From an uncultured Kineosporia sp. (GTDB lineage Bacteria > Actinomycetota > Actinomycetes > Actinomycetales > Kineosporiaceae), in assembly GCA_937859855.1 (NCBI GenBank), contig CALMAR010000332.1, positions 1 through 14,578 on the forward strand: 14,578 nt of DNA, given 5' to 3'. The notes under the pieces were generated by a model. That model worked only from the letters and a program-made list of their open reading frames with translations. It was not told the DNA's origin and made no database searches. The position numbers and the translations under genes were made by a program. Numbering within the stretch: position 1 is the first letter of the stretch; every line of letters starts with the position of its first letter. Below are positions 1-7,029 of this stretch, in pieces.

Positions 1-61
1 GGTTGTAGCCCCAAACCCGCTTAGCAGGCGGGCGCCATAGACCGGACTAGGCGACGCCTCC
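1..61 (-). tRNA. tRNA-Ser(GCT), 3' part cut by window edge
   Basis: Read on the minus strand from 61 down, the sequence begins with the acceptor half GGAGGCG. It continues with T at position 8, a D-arm with a GCC/GGC stem, and then a 5-bp anticodon stem CCCGC/GCGGG. That stem (28-32 paired with 16-20) closes the 7-base loop CTGCTAA. The anticodon GCT lies at 23-25 and reads serine codons AGC and AGU. Bases 1-15 are the start of the long variable arm typical of class II tRNA-Ser. The T-arm, the 3' acceptor half and any encoded CCA lie beyond the window. The match to the tRNA-Ser fold is clear by eye; only the 3' end is unseen. Confidence 0.95.
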
Positions 62-335
62 CCGAGATCCGGCCAGGCTACCGGGACCGGCTTCGCCAGC
101 CAAAAGCATTCTTCCCGGCTCCTGACTAAGGGGCTGCACAGAGAGTTCTCAGCAAGGGACAGCTTCGCAACTCACCGAGTTGATTTGCGTACTGCCAGGC
201 ACGATGCAACGAAAATGGCATCCACACCGATCCAACTATGGAAACCTCGTCGGGTTCTTCCGTGTGACAATGACCCGTCGGCCATGGGTTGCCCATTTCA
301 GCAACCACCGGTTCGAATTCAGACATGGAGGGGCC
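62..335. other. Divergent spacer between tRNA-Ser and the LCP gene
   Basis: About 270 bases without a supported gene. The left part holds the tRNA promoter. Further right, CAACTC (168-173) and GAGTTG (177-182) form a perfect 6-bp inverted repeat around a 3-base loop, just upstream of the LCP gene. It could be a small operator or a leader hairpin. The open frame continuing upstream of 336 (back to 180) has no ribosome binding site and is not LCP-like, so I treat it as untranslated. I could not place a confident promoter for the LCP gene. Confidence 0.4.
75..103 (-). promoter_or_regulatory. Promoter of the tRNA-Ser gene
   Basis: On the minus strand a -35 box TTGGCT (103-98) is followed after exactly 17 bases by a -10 box TAGCCT (80-75). 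The tRNA 5' end at 61 lies about 14 bases further on, which leaves room for a short 5' leader removed by RNase P. Both boxes fit the housekeeping sigma-70-type pattern of actinobacteria (TTGNNN and TANNNT). The call rests on sequence match and position only. Confidence 0.55.
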
Positions 336-1955
336 GTGACGCAGGTCGAGAACTATTCGCCGCGGCGCGCCCGTCGCTCCGCCGGACCCGAGGAGGAGCT
401 CGTCGGCGAGGGTCCAGCAGCAGAGTCCAGCCTCGAGTCAACCGGCCATCAGGCGGCCGGACGGCGTGGCAGTCATGCCACCACCTATGGCCAGGGATTC
501 TCCTGGGTGATGATCTGGACGATCATCGGCGCCTTCATTCCCGGCACCGGGCTGCTGGCGGCCGGCCGCCGCCAGATCGGCGCGATCCTGCTGATCCTGC
601 TCGGTCTGATGCTGGCCGGTCTGGCTGTCGCCGGGCTGACCGGAGACGTACTGCACCGAGCCCTGAACGTGGCCCTGAACACCAAGAAACTGCTGATCAT
701 CGCCGTCGCGGCCGTCATTCTTGGCTTGATCTGGGCAGCCGTCATCCTGTTCACGCACCTCCAGCTGAGGCACCAGGCCAACCTGAGTTCCGGGCAGCGG
801 TTGTTCAGCGCGGTGGTGGTCGCGGCCCTGCTGGTCGGTGTGGCCCTGCCGGCCTACAAGGTCAGCAGCTACGCGATGATCCAGCGCGACCTGGTGAAGT
901 CGATCACTCACGGCAACGACAGCGATGGCACCACCACCTCGCTGAACCAGACGAAGGCCGACCCGTGGGCCAGCGTTCCCCGGATCAACGTGCTGCTGAT
1001 CGGCAGCGATGCCGGCAGCGACCGGGTCGGCACCCGCCCCGACACCATGATCGTCGCCAGCATCGACACCAAGTCGGGCAACACCGTGCTGTTCAGCCTG
1101 CCCCGCAATCTGGAGCACGCGCCGTTCCCGCCCGGCACCGGCGGGGCCAAGGCGTTCCCCGACGGGTTCTTCTGCCCCCAGGACGCGTGCCTGCTGAACG
1201 CCGTCTGGCAGTGGGGCGAAACCAGCGGCAAGCAGTACTACTCCAAGTACAAGCAGCCCGGGCTCAAGGCCACCGAGGACGCGCTGGAGGGTGTGACCGG
1301 GCTGAAGATCGACCAGTATGCCAGCCTGAACCTGCAAGGGTTCAGCGATTTCGTGAAGGCGATCGGCGGGATCACGGTCAACGTGAACGAGCGGCTGCCG
1401 ATCGGTGGCAACTCCGAGCACGGATGCGGGCAGAACGGGTGGATCGAGCCAGGCAACCATCAGCACCTGGACGGTTACCACGCGCTCTGGTTCGCCCGCT
1501 CCCGCTGCAGCACCACCGACTTCGACCGGATGCGCCGCCAGCGCTGCGTGATCGGCGCGATCGTGAAGAAGTCGAATCCCTCGGTGCTGGTCAAGCAGTT
1601 CCCGGCGATCGCCAAGGCGGCCAAGAACAACCTGTCCACCGGGATCAAGGCCGATGACCTGGAGACCTGGCTGACCCTGGCCCTGCGGGTGAAGAAGGCC
1701 CGGGTGACCAGCCTGCCGTTCGACGACAGGGTGGTCACGAACCGGGTCAAACCGGACTACGACCGGATCCACACCCTGGTGCAGCAGGCGATCGCCGATT
1801 CGCTGAACCCAAACCCCACAACGAGCGCCACCCCGGCGGCCAGCAGCACGCCGAGCGCTGGCGCATCCACTGGCGCCAGCACCGGCAAGAAGAAGACCAC
1901 CAAGAAGCCGCCGGTCGACCCCGAGGTCGCGCAGAGCCTGACCGACGTCTGCTGA
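336..1955 (+). CDS. LytR-CpsA-Psr (LCP) family cell-wall glycopolymer ligase
   Basis: LCP proteins transfer lipid-linked glycopolymers (teichoic acid, arabinogalactan or capsule chains) onto peptidoglycan outside the membrane. The GTG start at 336 is chosen because GGAGGGG lies just before it, giving 539 residues. A hydrophilic N-terminus is followed by four predicted membrane spans (about 57-77, 82-101, 118-140 and 157-174). The LCP domain then starts at RINVLLIGSD (216-225). Family hallmarks are visible: R234-x-D236 (TRPDTM), SLPRN with R257, and the H382...FARSR...R397MRRQR401 block that binds the pyrophosphate head group and metal. The tail (about 490-539) is rich in Ala, Ser, Thr and Lys and looks disordered. 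Four spans rather than the usual single anchor is unusual. The acceptor polymer cannot be told from sequence. The gene converges on the acyl-CoA ligase with only 9 bases between stop codons. Confidence 0.95.
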   Translation: MTQVENYSPRRARRSAGPEEELVGEGPAAESSLESTGHQAAGRRGSHATTYGQGFSWVMIWTIIGAFIPGTGLLAAGRRQIGAILLILLGLMLAGLAVAGLTGDVLHRALNVALNTKKLLIIAVAAVILGLIWAAVILFTHLQLRHQANLSSGQRLFSAVVVAALLVGVALPAYKVSSYAMIQRDLVKSITHGNDSDGTTTSLNQTKADPWASVPRINVLLIGSDAGSDRVGTRPDTMIVASIDTKSGNTVLFSLPRNLEHAPFPPGTGGAKAFPDGFFCPQDACLLNAVWQWGETSGKQYYSKYKQPGLKATEDALEGVTGLKIDQYASLNLQGFSDFVKAIGGITVNVNERLPIGGNSEHGCGQNGWIEPGNHQHLDGYHALWFARSRCSTTDFDRMRRQRCVIGAIVKKSNPSVLVKQFPAIAKAAKNNLSTGIKADDLETWLTLALRVKKARVTSLPFDDRVVTNRVKPDYDRIHTLVQQAIADSLNPNPTTSATPAASSTPSAGASTGASTGKKKTTKKPPVDPEVAQSLTDVC

Positions 1956-1964
1956 CGTCTCGGG

Positions 1965-3620
1965 CTACACCTCGACGATGTCGAGCTCACCCCCGGCGTA
2001 GCGGGCCCGTAGCACCTTCTTGTCGAACTTGCCCACGCTGGTCTTGGGCACCTCGTCGATGAAGGCCCAGCGTTCGGGCAGCTGCCAGCGGGCGACGTGC
2101 CCGGCCAGGTAGTCTTTGAGATCACCCGCGGTCACGCTGGCTCCCTCGGCCACCACGACGGCAGCCAGCGGGCGCTCGCCCCAGCGATCGTCCGGGACGC
2201 CGACCACGCTGGCCTCGCGAACGGCCGGATGACCCATCAGCTGGTTCTCCAGCTCGACCGAACTGATCCACTCGCCGCCGGACTTGATCACATCCTTGGA
2301 CCGGTCGGTCAGGTTCAGGAATCCATCCGGCGTGAGCCTCCCGACATCCCCGGTCCGCAGCCATCCGTCGCTGAACTTCTCCTCGTCGTCGTCCAGGTAG
2401 TACGAGCCGGTGATCCAAGGCCCGCGAACCTCAAGCTCACCCACGCTCTCGTCGTCCCACGGCACCACCGTTCCGTCCGGGCCGACCAGCCGCGCCTCGA
2501 CCAGCGGCGCCAGCATGCCCTGGCTGTACCGGTAGGCCCAGTACTCGTCGCTGCCCGGCTCGGCGTGGACCGGCGGCACGGCGACCGTGCCCACCGGGGA
2601 CATCTCCGTCATCCCCCAGCCCTGCACCACGGTGACGTTGTGCCGGTCCTGGAAGCCGCGCATCAGGGCCGGGGGGCAGGCCGAGCCACCGACCATCACT
2701 CGCTCGATGCTGCTCACGTCGGCCTCGGGGTGCGCATCAAGGTAGGCCAGCACGTCGTTCCAGATGGTCGGGACGGCGCTGGTGCCGGTCACCCGTTCCT
2801 GCTCGATCATCGCCACCAGCGGCTCGGCCTGCAGGAACCGGTCGGGCATGATCAGGCTGGCGCCGCTGATCAAGGCGGCGTACGGCAGGCCCCAGGCATT
2901 GGCGTGGAACAGCGGCACGATCGCCAGCTGGCGTGAGGCCTGGCGCATCGCCATCGCGGAGTTGCCCGCCACGTAGGTCGAGTGCAGCACGTTGGAGCGG
3001 TGGGAGTAGACCACGCCCTTGGGGTTGCCGGTCGTGCCGGACGTGTAGCACATCGCGGCGGCGTCCCGTTCGTCGAGCTGGGGCCACTCGAAGCTGTCCG
3101 GCTGGGCGTCGAGCAGCGCACGGTAGTCGTGCACCTGCCGCGCGCCGCCAGTGTCGGCCGAGCCGGCCAGAGCGGCGCGGACGTCGTCCGGGACCGGGCC
3201 GTTGACGATCACATGCTCAACCTTGGGCAGGTGCTCGAGCAGCTGGCTGAACGGCGCGGCCAGGCTGTTGTCCACAGCGACGACCTTGTCGTCGGCGTGA
3301 GCGATCACGTACAGCAGCTGCGGCGGGAACAGCCGGATGTTGATGGCGTGCAGCACCGCGCCCATGCTCGGCACAGTCAGGTACAGCTCGAGATGCTCCT
3401 GGTTGTTCCACATGAAGGTGCCGACCCGGTCGTCACCCTCCACCCCCAGGCCGCGCAGCGCGACGGCCAGCCGGCGGCAGTTCTGGCCGACCTCGGCATA
3501 GCTGGCCCGGCGTGGCCCTTCCGCTGTCCAGGTGACCACCTCGGACCGCGGGAACACCCTGGTTCCGTAGTCCAGGACGCGGGAGATCAACAGCGGGACA
3601 TCCTGCATGGTGCTGCGCAC
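1965..3620 (-). CDS. Fatty acyl-CoA ligase (AlkK/FadD type)
   Basis: This cytoplasmic enzyme of the ANL superfamily activates a fatty acid with ATP to an acyl-adenylate and then to acyl-CoA. The AMP-binding P-loop YTSGTTGNPKG sits at about 192-202. The RTGD motif with D425 follows, then the hinge region LTDRSKDVIKSGGEWIS, and the C-terminal catalytic lysine K531 in SVGKFDKK. At 551 residues it matches the medium/long-chain AlkK-like branch, whose members commonly begin with a STMQDVPL-like sequence. I choose GTG at 3620 because GAGG lies 8 bases upstream and the start then reads MRSTMQDVPL. ATG at 3608 is the alternative (547 residues, poorer ribosome site). The open frame continues upstream to 4061, but that part overlaps the phosphatase gene and is not ligase-like. 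Chain length is not predictable. It may be co-transcribed with the phosphatase upstream, across a 116-base gap. Confidence 0.94.
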   Translation of the reverse strand: MRSTMQDVPLLISRVLDYGTRVFPRSEVVTWTAEGPRRASYAEVGQNCRRLAVALRGLGVEGDDRVGTFMWNNQEHLELYLTVPSMGAVLHAINIRLFPPQLLYVIAHADDKVVAVDNSLAAPFSQLLEHLPKVEHVIVNGPVPDDVRAALAGSADTGGARQVHDYRALLDAQPDSFEWPQLDERDAAAMCYTSGTTGNPKGVVYSHRSNVLHSTYVAGNSAMAMRQASRQLAIVPLFHANAWGLPYAALISGASLIMPDRFLQAEPLVAMIEQERVTGTSAVPTIWNDVLAYLDAHPEADVSSIERVMVGGSACPPALMRGFQDRHNVTVVQGWGMTEMSPVGTVAVPPVHAEPGSDEYWAYRYSQGMLAPLVEARLVGPDGTVVPWDDESVGELEVRGPWITGSYYLDDDEEKFSDGWLRTGDVGRLTPDGFLNLTDRSKDVIKSGGEWISSVELENQLMGHPAVREASVVGVPDDRWGERPLAAVVVAEGASVTAGDLKDYLAGHVARWQLPERWAFIDEVPKTSVGKFDKKVLRARYAGGELDIVEV

Positions 3621-3736
3621 TGCGACCACCTCGTTGTGTGTCAGAGCTGTAGCTGAGCCAATTGTGCGCGAGTGCGCCGCTGATGGCTCGGTCTGACCCA
3701 GAATGAACCGCGGACGACGCCCCGGGGAAGAGTCGT

Positions 3737-4306
3737 TCAGCTGTTCCAGTGCTTGATCGCGGGCGAGCCGCGGTCCCAGCCGAGCACGCTCACGGTGGCC
3801 GTGCCGAGCATCAGATGCTCGGCGAGCTGCGGCTCCTGCCCGATCCAGCGAGCCCCGAAGATCCGCAGGAAGTGAGCGTGCGCGAACACGATCGCCCGCC
3901 CGGCCGCTTCGGCCCGGACCCGGGCCGCCACGGCGTCGGCGCGCTTGGCGACGTCGTACGCGTTCTCCCCGCCCGGCACCGGGCCGTGCCAGATCGACCA
4001 GGCCGGATCCTGCGACCGGATAGCGGCCGTGGTCCGGCCCTCGTAGATGCCGTAGTCCCACTCCATCGCGTTCGGCTCCGGCTGCGGGAAAACTCCGGCC
4101 AGCTGCGCCGTGCGCCAGGCCCGCTGCAGCGGGCTGGCCAGGACCAGGTCGAAGTGCACGCCACGCAGCCGCGCAGCCAGTGCGATCGCGGCCTGCTCAC
4201 CCGCGGGGGTCAGCGGCAGGTCGGTGCGGCCGGTGTGCTTGCCCTGCAGGCTCCACTCGGTCTCGCCGTGCCGGACCAGCCAGCACTCGGGCTCATGCTG
4301 GGACAC
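3737..4306 (-). CDS. Histidine phosphatase, Rv3214-like
   Basis: A 189-residue member of the histidine phosphatase (phosphoglycerate mutase-like) superfamily. The phospho-acceptor motif RHGET is at 12-16, with H13 as nucleophile. The second histidine lies in VFAHAHFLR (H143). The block EWDYGIYEGR and the following GPVPGGE resemble mycobacterial Rv3214, which was once called a phosphoglycerate mutase but acts as an acid phosphatase. A phosphatase is therefore more likely than a glycolytic mutase. The GTG at 4306 is chosen because it gives the normal family N-terminus 14 bases after the ACT gene stops. The longer frame to 4375 would overlap that gene by 55 bases. The ribosome site is weak, suggesting translational coupling to the ACT gene. 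The substrate is unknown. Confidence 0.9.
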   Translation of the reverse strand: MSQHEPECWLVRHGETEWSLQGKHTGRTDLPLTPAGEQAAIALAARLRGVHFDLVLASPLQRAWRTAQLAGVFPQPEPNAMEWDYGIYEGRTTAAIRSQDPAWSIWHGPVPGGENAYDVAKRADAVAARVRAEAAGRAIVFAHAHFLRIFGARWIGQEPQLAEHLMLGTATVSVLGWDRGSPAIKHWNS

Positions 4307-4320
4307 AGCTGACAGCCCGC

Positions 4321-4965
4321 TCAGACCGGGGCCAGTACGGTGCCCACGATCTGCCCGACCTGGCCCACCCGCCACAGCTCGGACTGGTGGAACACCGGCC
4401 CCTCGGCGCGCACCAGCACCAGCGCGATCGGCCCGGTCCCGAGCGGAACCAGCGCGGTACCGCCGAACGGCTCGTCCGCGCCGGGCGGGGTGATCCGGAT
4501 CGAGGCCAGCCGCAACGGCGTGGTCAGCACCACCTGGTCAGCCCCGGGTGAACTGGCGCTGACCGCGAGCACGCCGGACGGCGCGCCGTCGGCGCCGTAC
4601 TCCACCAGGGCAGCCCAGTCGGCGCCGAAGGCGTGCGGGGCGCCGTCCACCAGCGTCTGCAGCCCGCGTTCCGGGCGGGACAGCACCTGGTCGAGCAGCT
4701 CGAGATCGGCGTGCCCGGTCACCGGCGGTGCCGGGTGCTGGACGCCGGCCACGCTCACCCCGGTGACCGCGTTCAGCCGGCCGCGCACGATGTCCAGATG
4801 CGCCGGGTCGCGGACCAGCACGAAGACGTCGTCCAGCGCTCGCCCCGCCTCGCTCTCCAGCACGTCCAGCTTGACGATGTCAGCACCGGCCGCGCCGATC
4901 GCGCTGGTGACGGCGCCGAGCGACCCGGGCCGATCCGGCACACTGATCCGCACCCGGGCAAGCAC
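4321..4965 (-). CDS. ACT-domain protein with uncharacterised C-terminal half
   Basis: Starts at GTG 4965 with a strong GGAGG site about 6 bases ahead; 214 residues. The N-terminal 75 or so residues form an ACT domain. They contain a beta strand RVRISVPDRPGSLGAVTSAI, a helix, then ADIVKLDVLE, in the small-molecule (often amino acid) sensing fold. The remaining 135 residues have a regular, mostly beta-rich look, with segments such as WAALVEYGADG and VVLTTPLRLASIRI. I do not recognise them. No catalytic domain is evident, so a regulatory or ligand-binding role is inferred. It is the first gene of the minus-strand group and is followed 14 bases later by the phosphatase. It shares a divergent spacer of about 100 bases with the DUF6328 gene. 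Annotators would normally call it an ACT-domain or amino acid-binding protein. Confidence 0.85.
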   Translation of the reverse strand: MLARVRISVPDRPGSLGAVTSAIGAAGADIVKLDVLESEAGRALDDVFVLVRDPAHLDIVRGRLNAVTGVSVAGVQHPAPPVTGHADLELLDQVLSRPERGLQTLVDGAPHAFGADWAALVEYGADGAPSGVLAVSASSPGADQVVLTTPLRLASIRITPPGADEPFGGTALVPLGTGPIALVLVRAEGPVFHQSELWRVGQVGQIVGTVLAPV

Positions 4966-5056
4966 CGGACCTCCGTAGGGTCGAGCCGCTGAGCAGCGCA
5001 GTGAGCAGATCAGACAAGGTCAGCGTCTCATATCAACTGTGGCCGCACCTGCCAGC

Positions 5057-5062
5057 GATAAT
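5057..5062 (+). promoter_or_regulatory. -10 box of a leaderless DUF6328 transcript
   Basis: GATAAT at 5057-5062 is followed by exactly 7 bases (GCGCCCC) and then ATG at 5070. Transcription would therefore start at or next to the A of the start codon. There is no Shine-Dalgarno sequence. This is the standard architecture of leaderless mRNAs in actinobacteria. A -35 element is not obvious; TCAACT at 5033-5038, 18 bases upstream, is the best weak candidate. Confidence 0.55.
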
Positions 5063-5069
5063 GCGCCCC

Positions 5070-5618
5070 ATGAGTTCCGACCGGCCCGACCTGGACTACA
5101 CGCCGGAGGAACGCGCCGCCGACCGGCCGGACGAGACCCAGACCGAACGAGCCGATCGCAACTTCATGGATCTGCTGCAGGAGCTGCGGGTGGCGCAGAC
5201 CGGCATCCAGATCCTTTTCGCGTTCCTGCTCACCCTGCCGCTGCAGGCCCGGTTCACCAGTCTGGACGACTTCCAGCGCGGGTTGTACATCGTCTGCCTG
5301 GTGGCCACTGCCGCCGCCACGGTCTGCCTGATCGCGCCGGTCGCCTATCACCGGGCGCTGTTCCGGCGGCGGATGAAGCAGGAGCTGGTCCGGATCGCGA
5401 ACCGGTTCGCGGTGGCTGGCCTGATCCTGCTGGCCATGGCGGTGGTGTTCGCGGTGGATCTGGTCTTCGACGAAGTGGTGGGGCGAGCGGCGGCGATCGT
5501 CGCAGCCATCGTTCTGGCGCTGACGATCCTGGTGTTCTGGCTGGTCCTGCCGCTGCGGATCCGCAACCGGCAGCCCATCACCAACCAGCCGCAGGAGCCC
5601 CTGCGGCCCGGCGAATAG
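5070..5618 (+). CDS. DUF6328 family membrane protein
   Basis: A 182-residue protein with a charged N-terminal 30 residues. The family-typical stretch RNFMDLLQELRVAQTGIQIL then leads straight into the first of four predicted membrane spans (about 44-63, 75-96, 117-139 and 144-166). The segment between spans 2 and 3 (YHRALFRRRMKQELVRIANR) is strongly basic and likely cytoplasmic. The C-terminus is short and polar. Function is unknown for the family. The start is set at ATG 5070 because a GATAAT box sits 7 bases ahead (leaderless). The in-frame ATG at 5061 overlaps that box, and the open frame from 5001 is not family-like. The gene is divergent from the ACT gene and is followed by the GntR regulator after 72 bases. 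Confidence 0.88.
   Translation: MSSDRPDLDYTPEERAADRPDETQTERADRNFMDLLQELRVAQTGIQILFAFLLTLPLQARFTSLDDFQRGLYIVCLVATAAATVCLIAPVAYHRALFRRRMKQELVRIANRFAVAGLILLAMAVVFAVDLVFDEVVGRAAAIVAAIVLALTILVFWLVLPLRIRNRQPITNQPQEPLRPGE
5588..5607 (+). terminator. GC-rich hairpin at the 3' end of the DUF6328 gene
   Basis: GCCGCAGG (5588-5595) and CCTGCGGC (5600-5607) form a perfect 8-bp stem with a 4-base loop AGCC. It overlaps the last codons, ending 11 bases before the end of the stop codon. No U-tract follows, so it could be a weak actinobacterial I-shaped terminator, a 3' mRNA-protecting hairpin, or chance in GC-rich coding sequence. Confidence 0.3.
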
Positions 5619-5690
5619 GCCGCCTCGGAACCGGAACCGGCAGGCATAGAGTGGTCTGGGAAGTTGGCCAGCGGCCCGGAGGTGGTCACG

Positions 5691-6536
5691 GTGACGGGGC
5701 CGGATGACGTGCGTCCGCTGGACCGTTCCAGTCCGATGCCGCTGTGGGCGCAGCTTCAGGCGGAGCTGACCCGGCGGCTGGGGTCGGGCGAGTTCGACCA
5801 GGAGTTCCCCGGCGAACTGGAGTTGGTCGACGCCTACGGCGTCTCCCGCTACACCGTGCGCGAGGCGCTGCGGCGGCTGCGGGAGAGCAAGCTGATCGAC
5901 TCGGCCAAGGGCCGCGGCTCCTGGGTCCGCCGGGACGACACCGAAGCGCCGCTGGGCAGCCTGTACTCGCTGTTCAAGACCGTGGACGCCCAGGGCATCG
6001 AGCAGCGCAGCATCGTCCGGGCCCAGCAGATCGTGACCGATCCCAGGGCATCGGGTGAACTGGCCCTGGATCCCCAGGCTGACCTGTTCTACCTGGAGCG
6101 GGTCCGGCTGGCCGATGACCAGCCGATGGCTCACGACCGGGTCTGGATGCCCGCCGAGATCGCATCACCCCTGCTGGAAGCCGATTTCACCCAGCTCGGG
6201 CTGTACGACGAACTGGCCGCGCGCTGCGGGGTGTCGCTGGTCGGGGGCCGCGAACGGATCAGTGCGGTGCTGCCCAGCGACGCCGACCGCGACCTGCTCG
6301 CCGTCCCGGACGACGTCGCCTGCTTCGAGATCATCCGGGTCAGCAGCGTGCGGAACACGCCGCTGGAGTATCGGCACACAGTGGTCCGGGCCGACCGGTA
6401 CGCCGTCCTGGCCGAGTGGTCGCCGGAGGGCTACACGGTGGCCGCTGAGCCATGGGAACGCCGCCGGACCACTGATCGGCCAGACGAGTCATTGCCGTCA
6501 CCCGCAGCTCGGGCCGGGCGGCGAACCGGCCGATGA
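5691..6536 (+). CDS. GntR-family regulator (HutC/UTRA type)
   Basis: A DNA-binding transcription factor of 281 residues from GTG 5691, which has GGAGG 8 bases upstream. The N-terminal winged helix (about 16-85) shows the GntR pattern: PLWAQLQAELTRRL, FPGELELVDAYGVSRYTVREALRRL as the helix-turn-helix, then a wing ending GRGSWVRR. Residues from about 95 to 245 resemble a UTRA ligand domain, with LFYLERVRLADDQPMAHDRVWMP, an LYDELAARCGV segment and LEYRHTVVRADRYAVLAEW. The last 35 residues are Arg/Pro-rich and probably disordered. UTRA regulators usually sense sugars, amino acids or other small metabolites, but no transport or catabolic operon lies next to this one, so the ligand is unknown. A TAGAGT box at 5647-5652 could be its own -10. 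Confidence 0.92.
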   Translation: MTGPDDVRPLDRSSPMPLWAQLQAELTRRLGSGEFDQEFPGELELVDAYGVSRYTVREALRRLRESKLIDSAKGRGSWVRRDDTEAPLGSLYSLFKTVDAQGIEQRSIVRAQQIVTDPRASGELALDPQADLFYLERVRLADDQPMAHDRVWMPAEIASPLLEADFTQLGLYDELAARCGVSLVGGRERISAVLPSDADRDLLAVPDDVACFEIIRVSSVRNTPLEYRHTVVRADRYAVLAEWSPEGYTVAAEPWERRRTTDRPDESLPSPAARAGRRTGR

Positions 6537-6586
6537 TCTGATTCGACTCACTCAGCCATCCAGATCCGCTGACCCGTTCAGGGGGT

Positions 6587-6592
6587 TATGGT
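6587..6592 (+). promoter_or_regulatory. Possible -10 box before a leaderless mini-ORF
   Basis: TATGGT at 6587-6592 matches the TANNNT consensus and is followed after 6 bases by an ATG at 6599. That is the spacing expected for a leaderless start. No clear -35 element is visible. It is the best promoter candidate in the 157-base gap between the GntR gene and the 111-aa gene. Confidence 0.35.
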
Positions 6593-6598
6593 CTGTGC

Positions 6599-6697
6599 AT
6601 GGGGACGTCCGGCCCAGTTGTCAGAGATCGGGCGATCGCGGCAAAGCACCGGCCGGGCGGCACCGGCGCTGCGGACCATGAGGGGCTGATGGGATGA
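6599..6697 (+). CDS. Possible 32-aa leader ORF coupled to the next gene
   Basis: A short frame starts at ATG 6599, six bases after a TATGGT box. It runs 32 codons to a TGA at 6695-6697. Its stop overlaps the ATG of the downstream gene in an ATGA arrangement (6694-6697), a classic sign of translational coupling. The peptide begins MGTSGPVVRDRAIAAKH and shows no known motif. It could be a real small protein, a leader peptide controlling the next gene, or chance. Codon use is only partly GC-biased at third positions, which neither proves nor excludes translation. Confidence 0.35.
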   Translation: MGTSGPVVRDRAIAAKHRPGGTGAADHEGLMG

Positions 6698-7029
6698 GAT
6701 GGCGTCCGCGCCCGGAGGCTGAGACCGGGTCCTGGCTCGCGCCCTACGCGCATGGTTCTGATGAGGACCCGTATCAGCAGCGTTCGGCCGAGCTGGCCGA
6801 GGTGCTGGCCCGCCTGGAGGTAGCCACCCTGCTGCGGGACGCGGCCGCCGCCCAGCGGTTGCTGGATCGGCTGGGCGAGACCGACGACGGCACCTGGCTG
6901 CTGCATCAATGCGCCGCCGCCGGTCTGCGCGCGGTCGCGGCCCGGATCTCGGACGCCGGTCCGGCCACACCGGGCGCTGCTCCAGCGGGACCGCCCATTC
7001 CCGGCATCCGCACCATCGGCGCTGCCTGA
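6694..7029 (+). CDS. Hypothetical protein, 111 aa
   Basis: I do not recognise this protein. It starts at ATG 6694 with GAGGGG at about 6680-6685 as ribosome binding site. The middle (about 28-90) is predicted helical and Ala/Leu-rich (SAELAEVLARLEVATLLRDA, AQRLLDRLGE, TWLLHQCAAAGLRAVAARI), which suggests a small alpha-helical bundle. The tail from about residue 92 is Pro/Ala/Gly-rich and disordered. No signal peptide or membrane span is seen. Its stop codon lies inside the first copy of a 19-bp tandem repeat. It is flanked by the GntR and LtrA genes on the same strand, and the possible 32-codon ORF overlaps its start by ATGA. Confidence 0.6.
   Translation: MRWRPRPEAETGSWLAPYAHGSDEDPYQQRSAELAEVLARLEVATLLRDAAAAQRLLDRLGETDDGTWLLHQCAAAGLRAVAARISDAGPATPGAAPAGPPIPGIRTIGAA

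Noticed and set aside
1..61. tRNA-Ser as an integration site for a mobile element
   Set aside because: Only the 5' side of the tRNA faces this window; integrated elements normally use the 3' end, and no integrase or direct repeat is present.
438..1772. Long minus-strand open frame (444 codons) opposite the LCP gene
   Set aside because: It lies antisense to a gene with clear LCP motifs; its product is Gln/Gly/Arg-rich, with no recognisable domain, as expected for a shadow frame in GC-rich DNA.
1971..1985. CTCGAC-GAT-GTCGAG hairpin as a terminator for the LCP gene
   Set aside because: It lies within the last codons of the convergent ligase, has only 6 bp of stem and no U-tract; chance is as likely.
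3621..4061. N-terminal extension of the acyl-CoA ligase frame
   Set aside because: The added residues are not ligase-like, overlap the phosphatase gene in another frame, and a good GTG start with GAGG exists at 3620.
5028..6134. Long minus-strand open frame (368 codons) across DUF6328 and GntR
   Set aside because: It spans two recognisable plus-strand genes and their spacer, and its product has the Gln/Arg/His-rich composition of a shadow frame.
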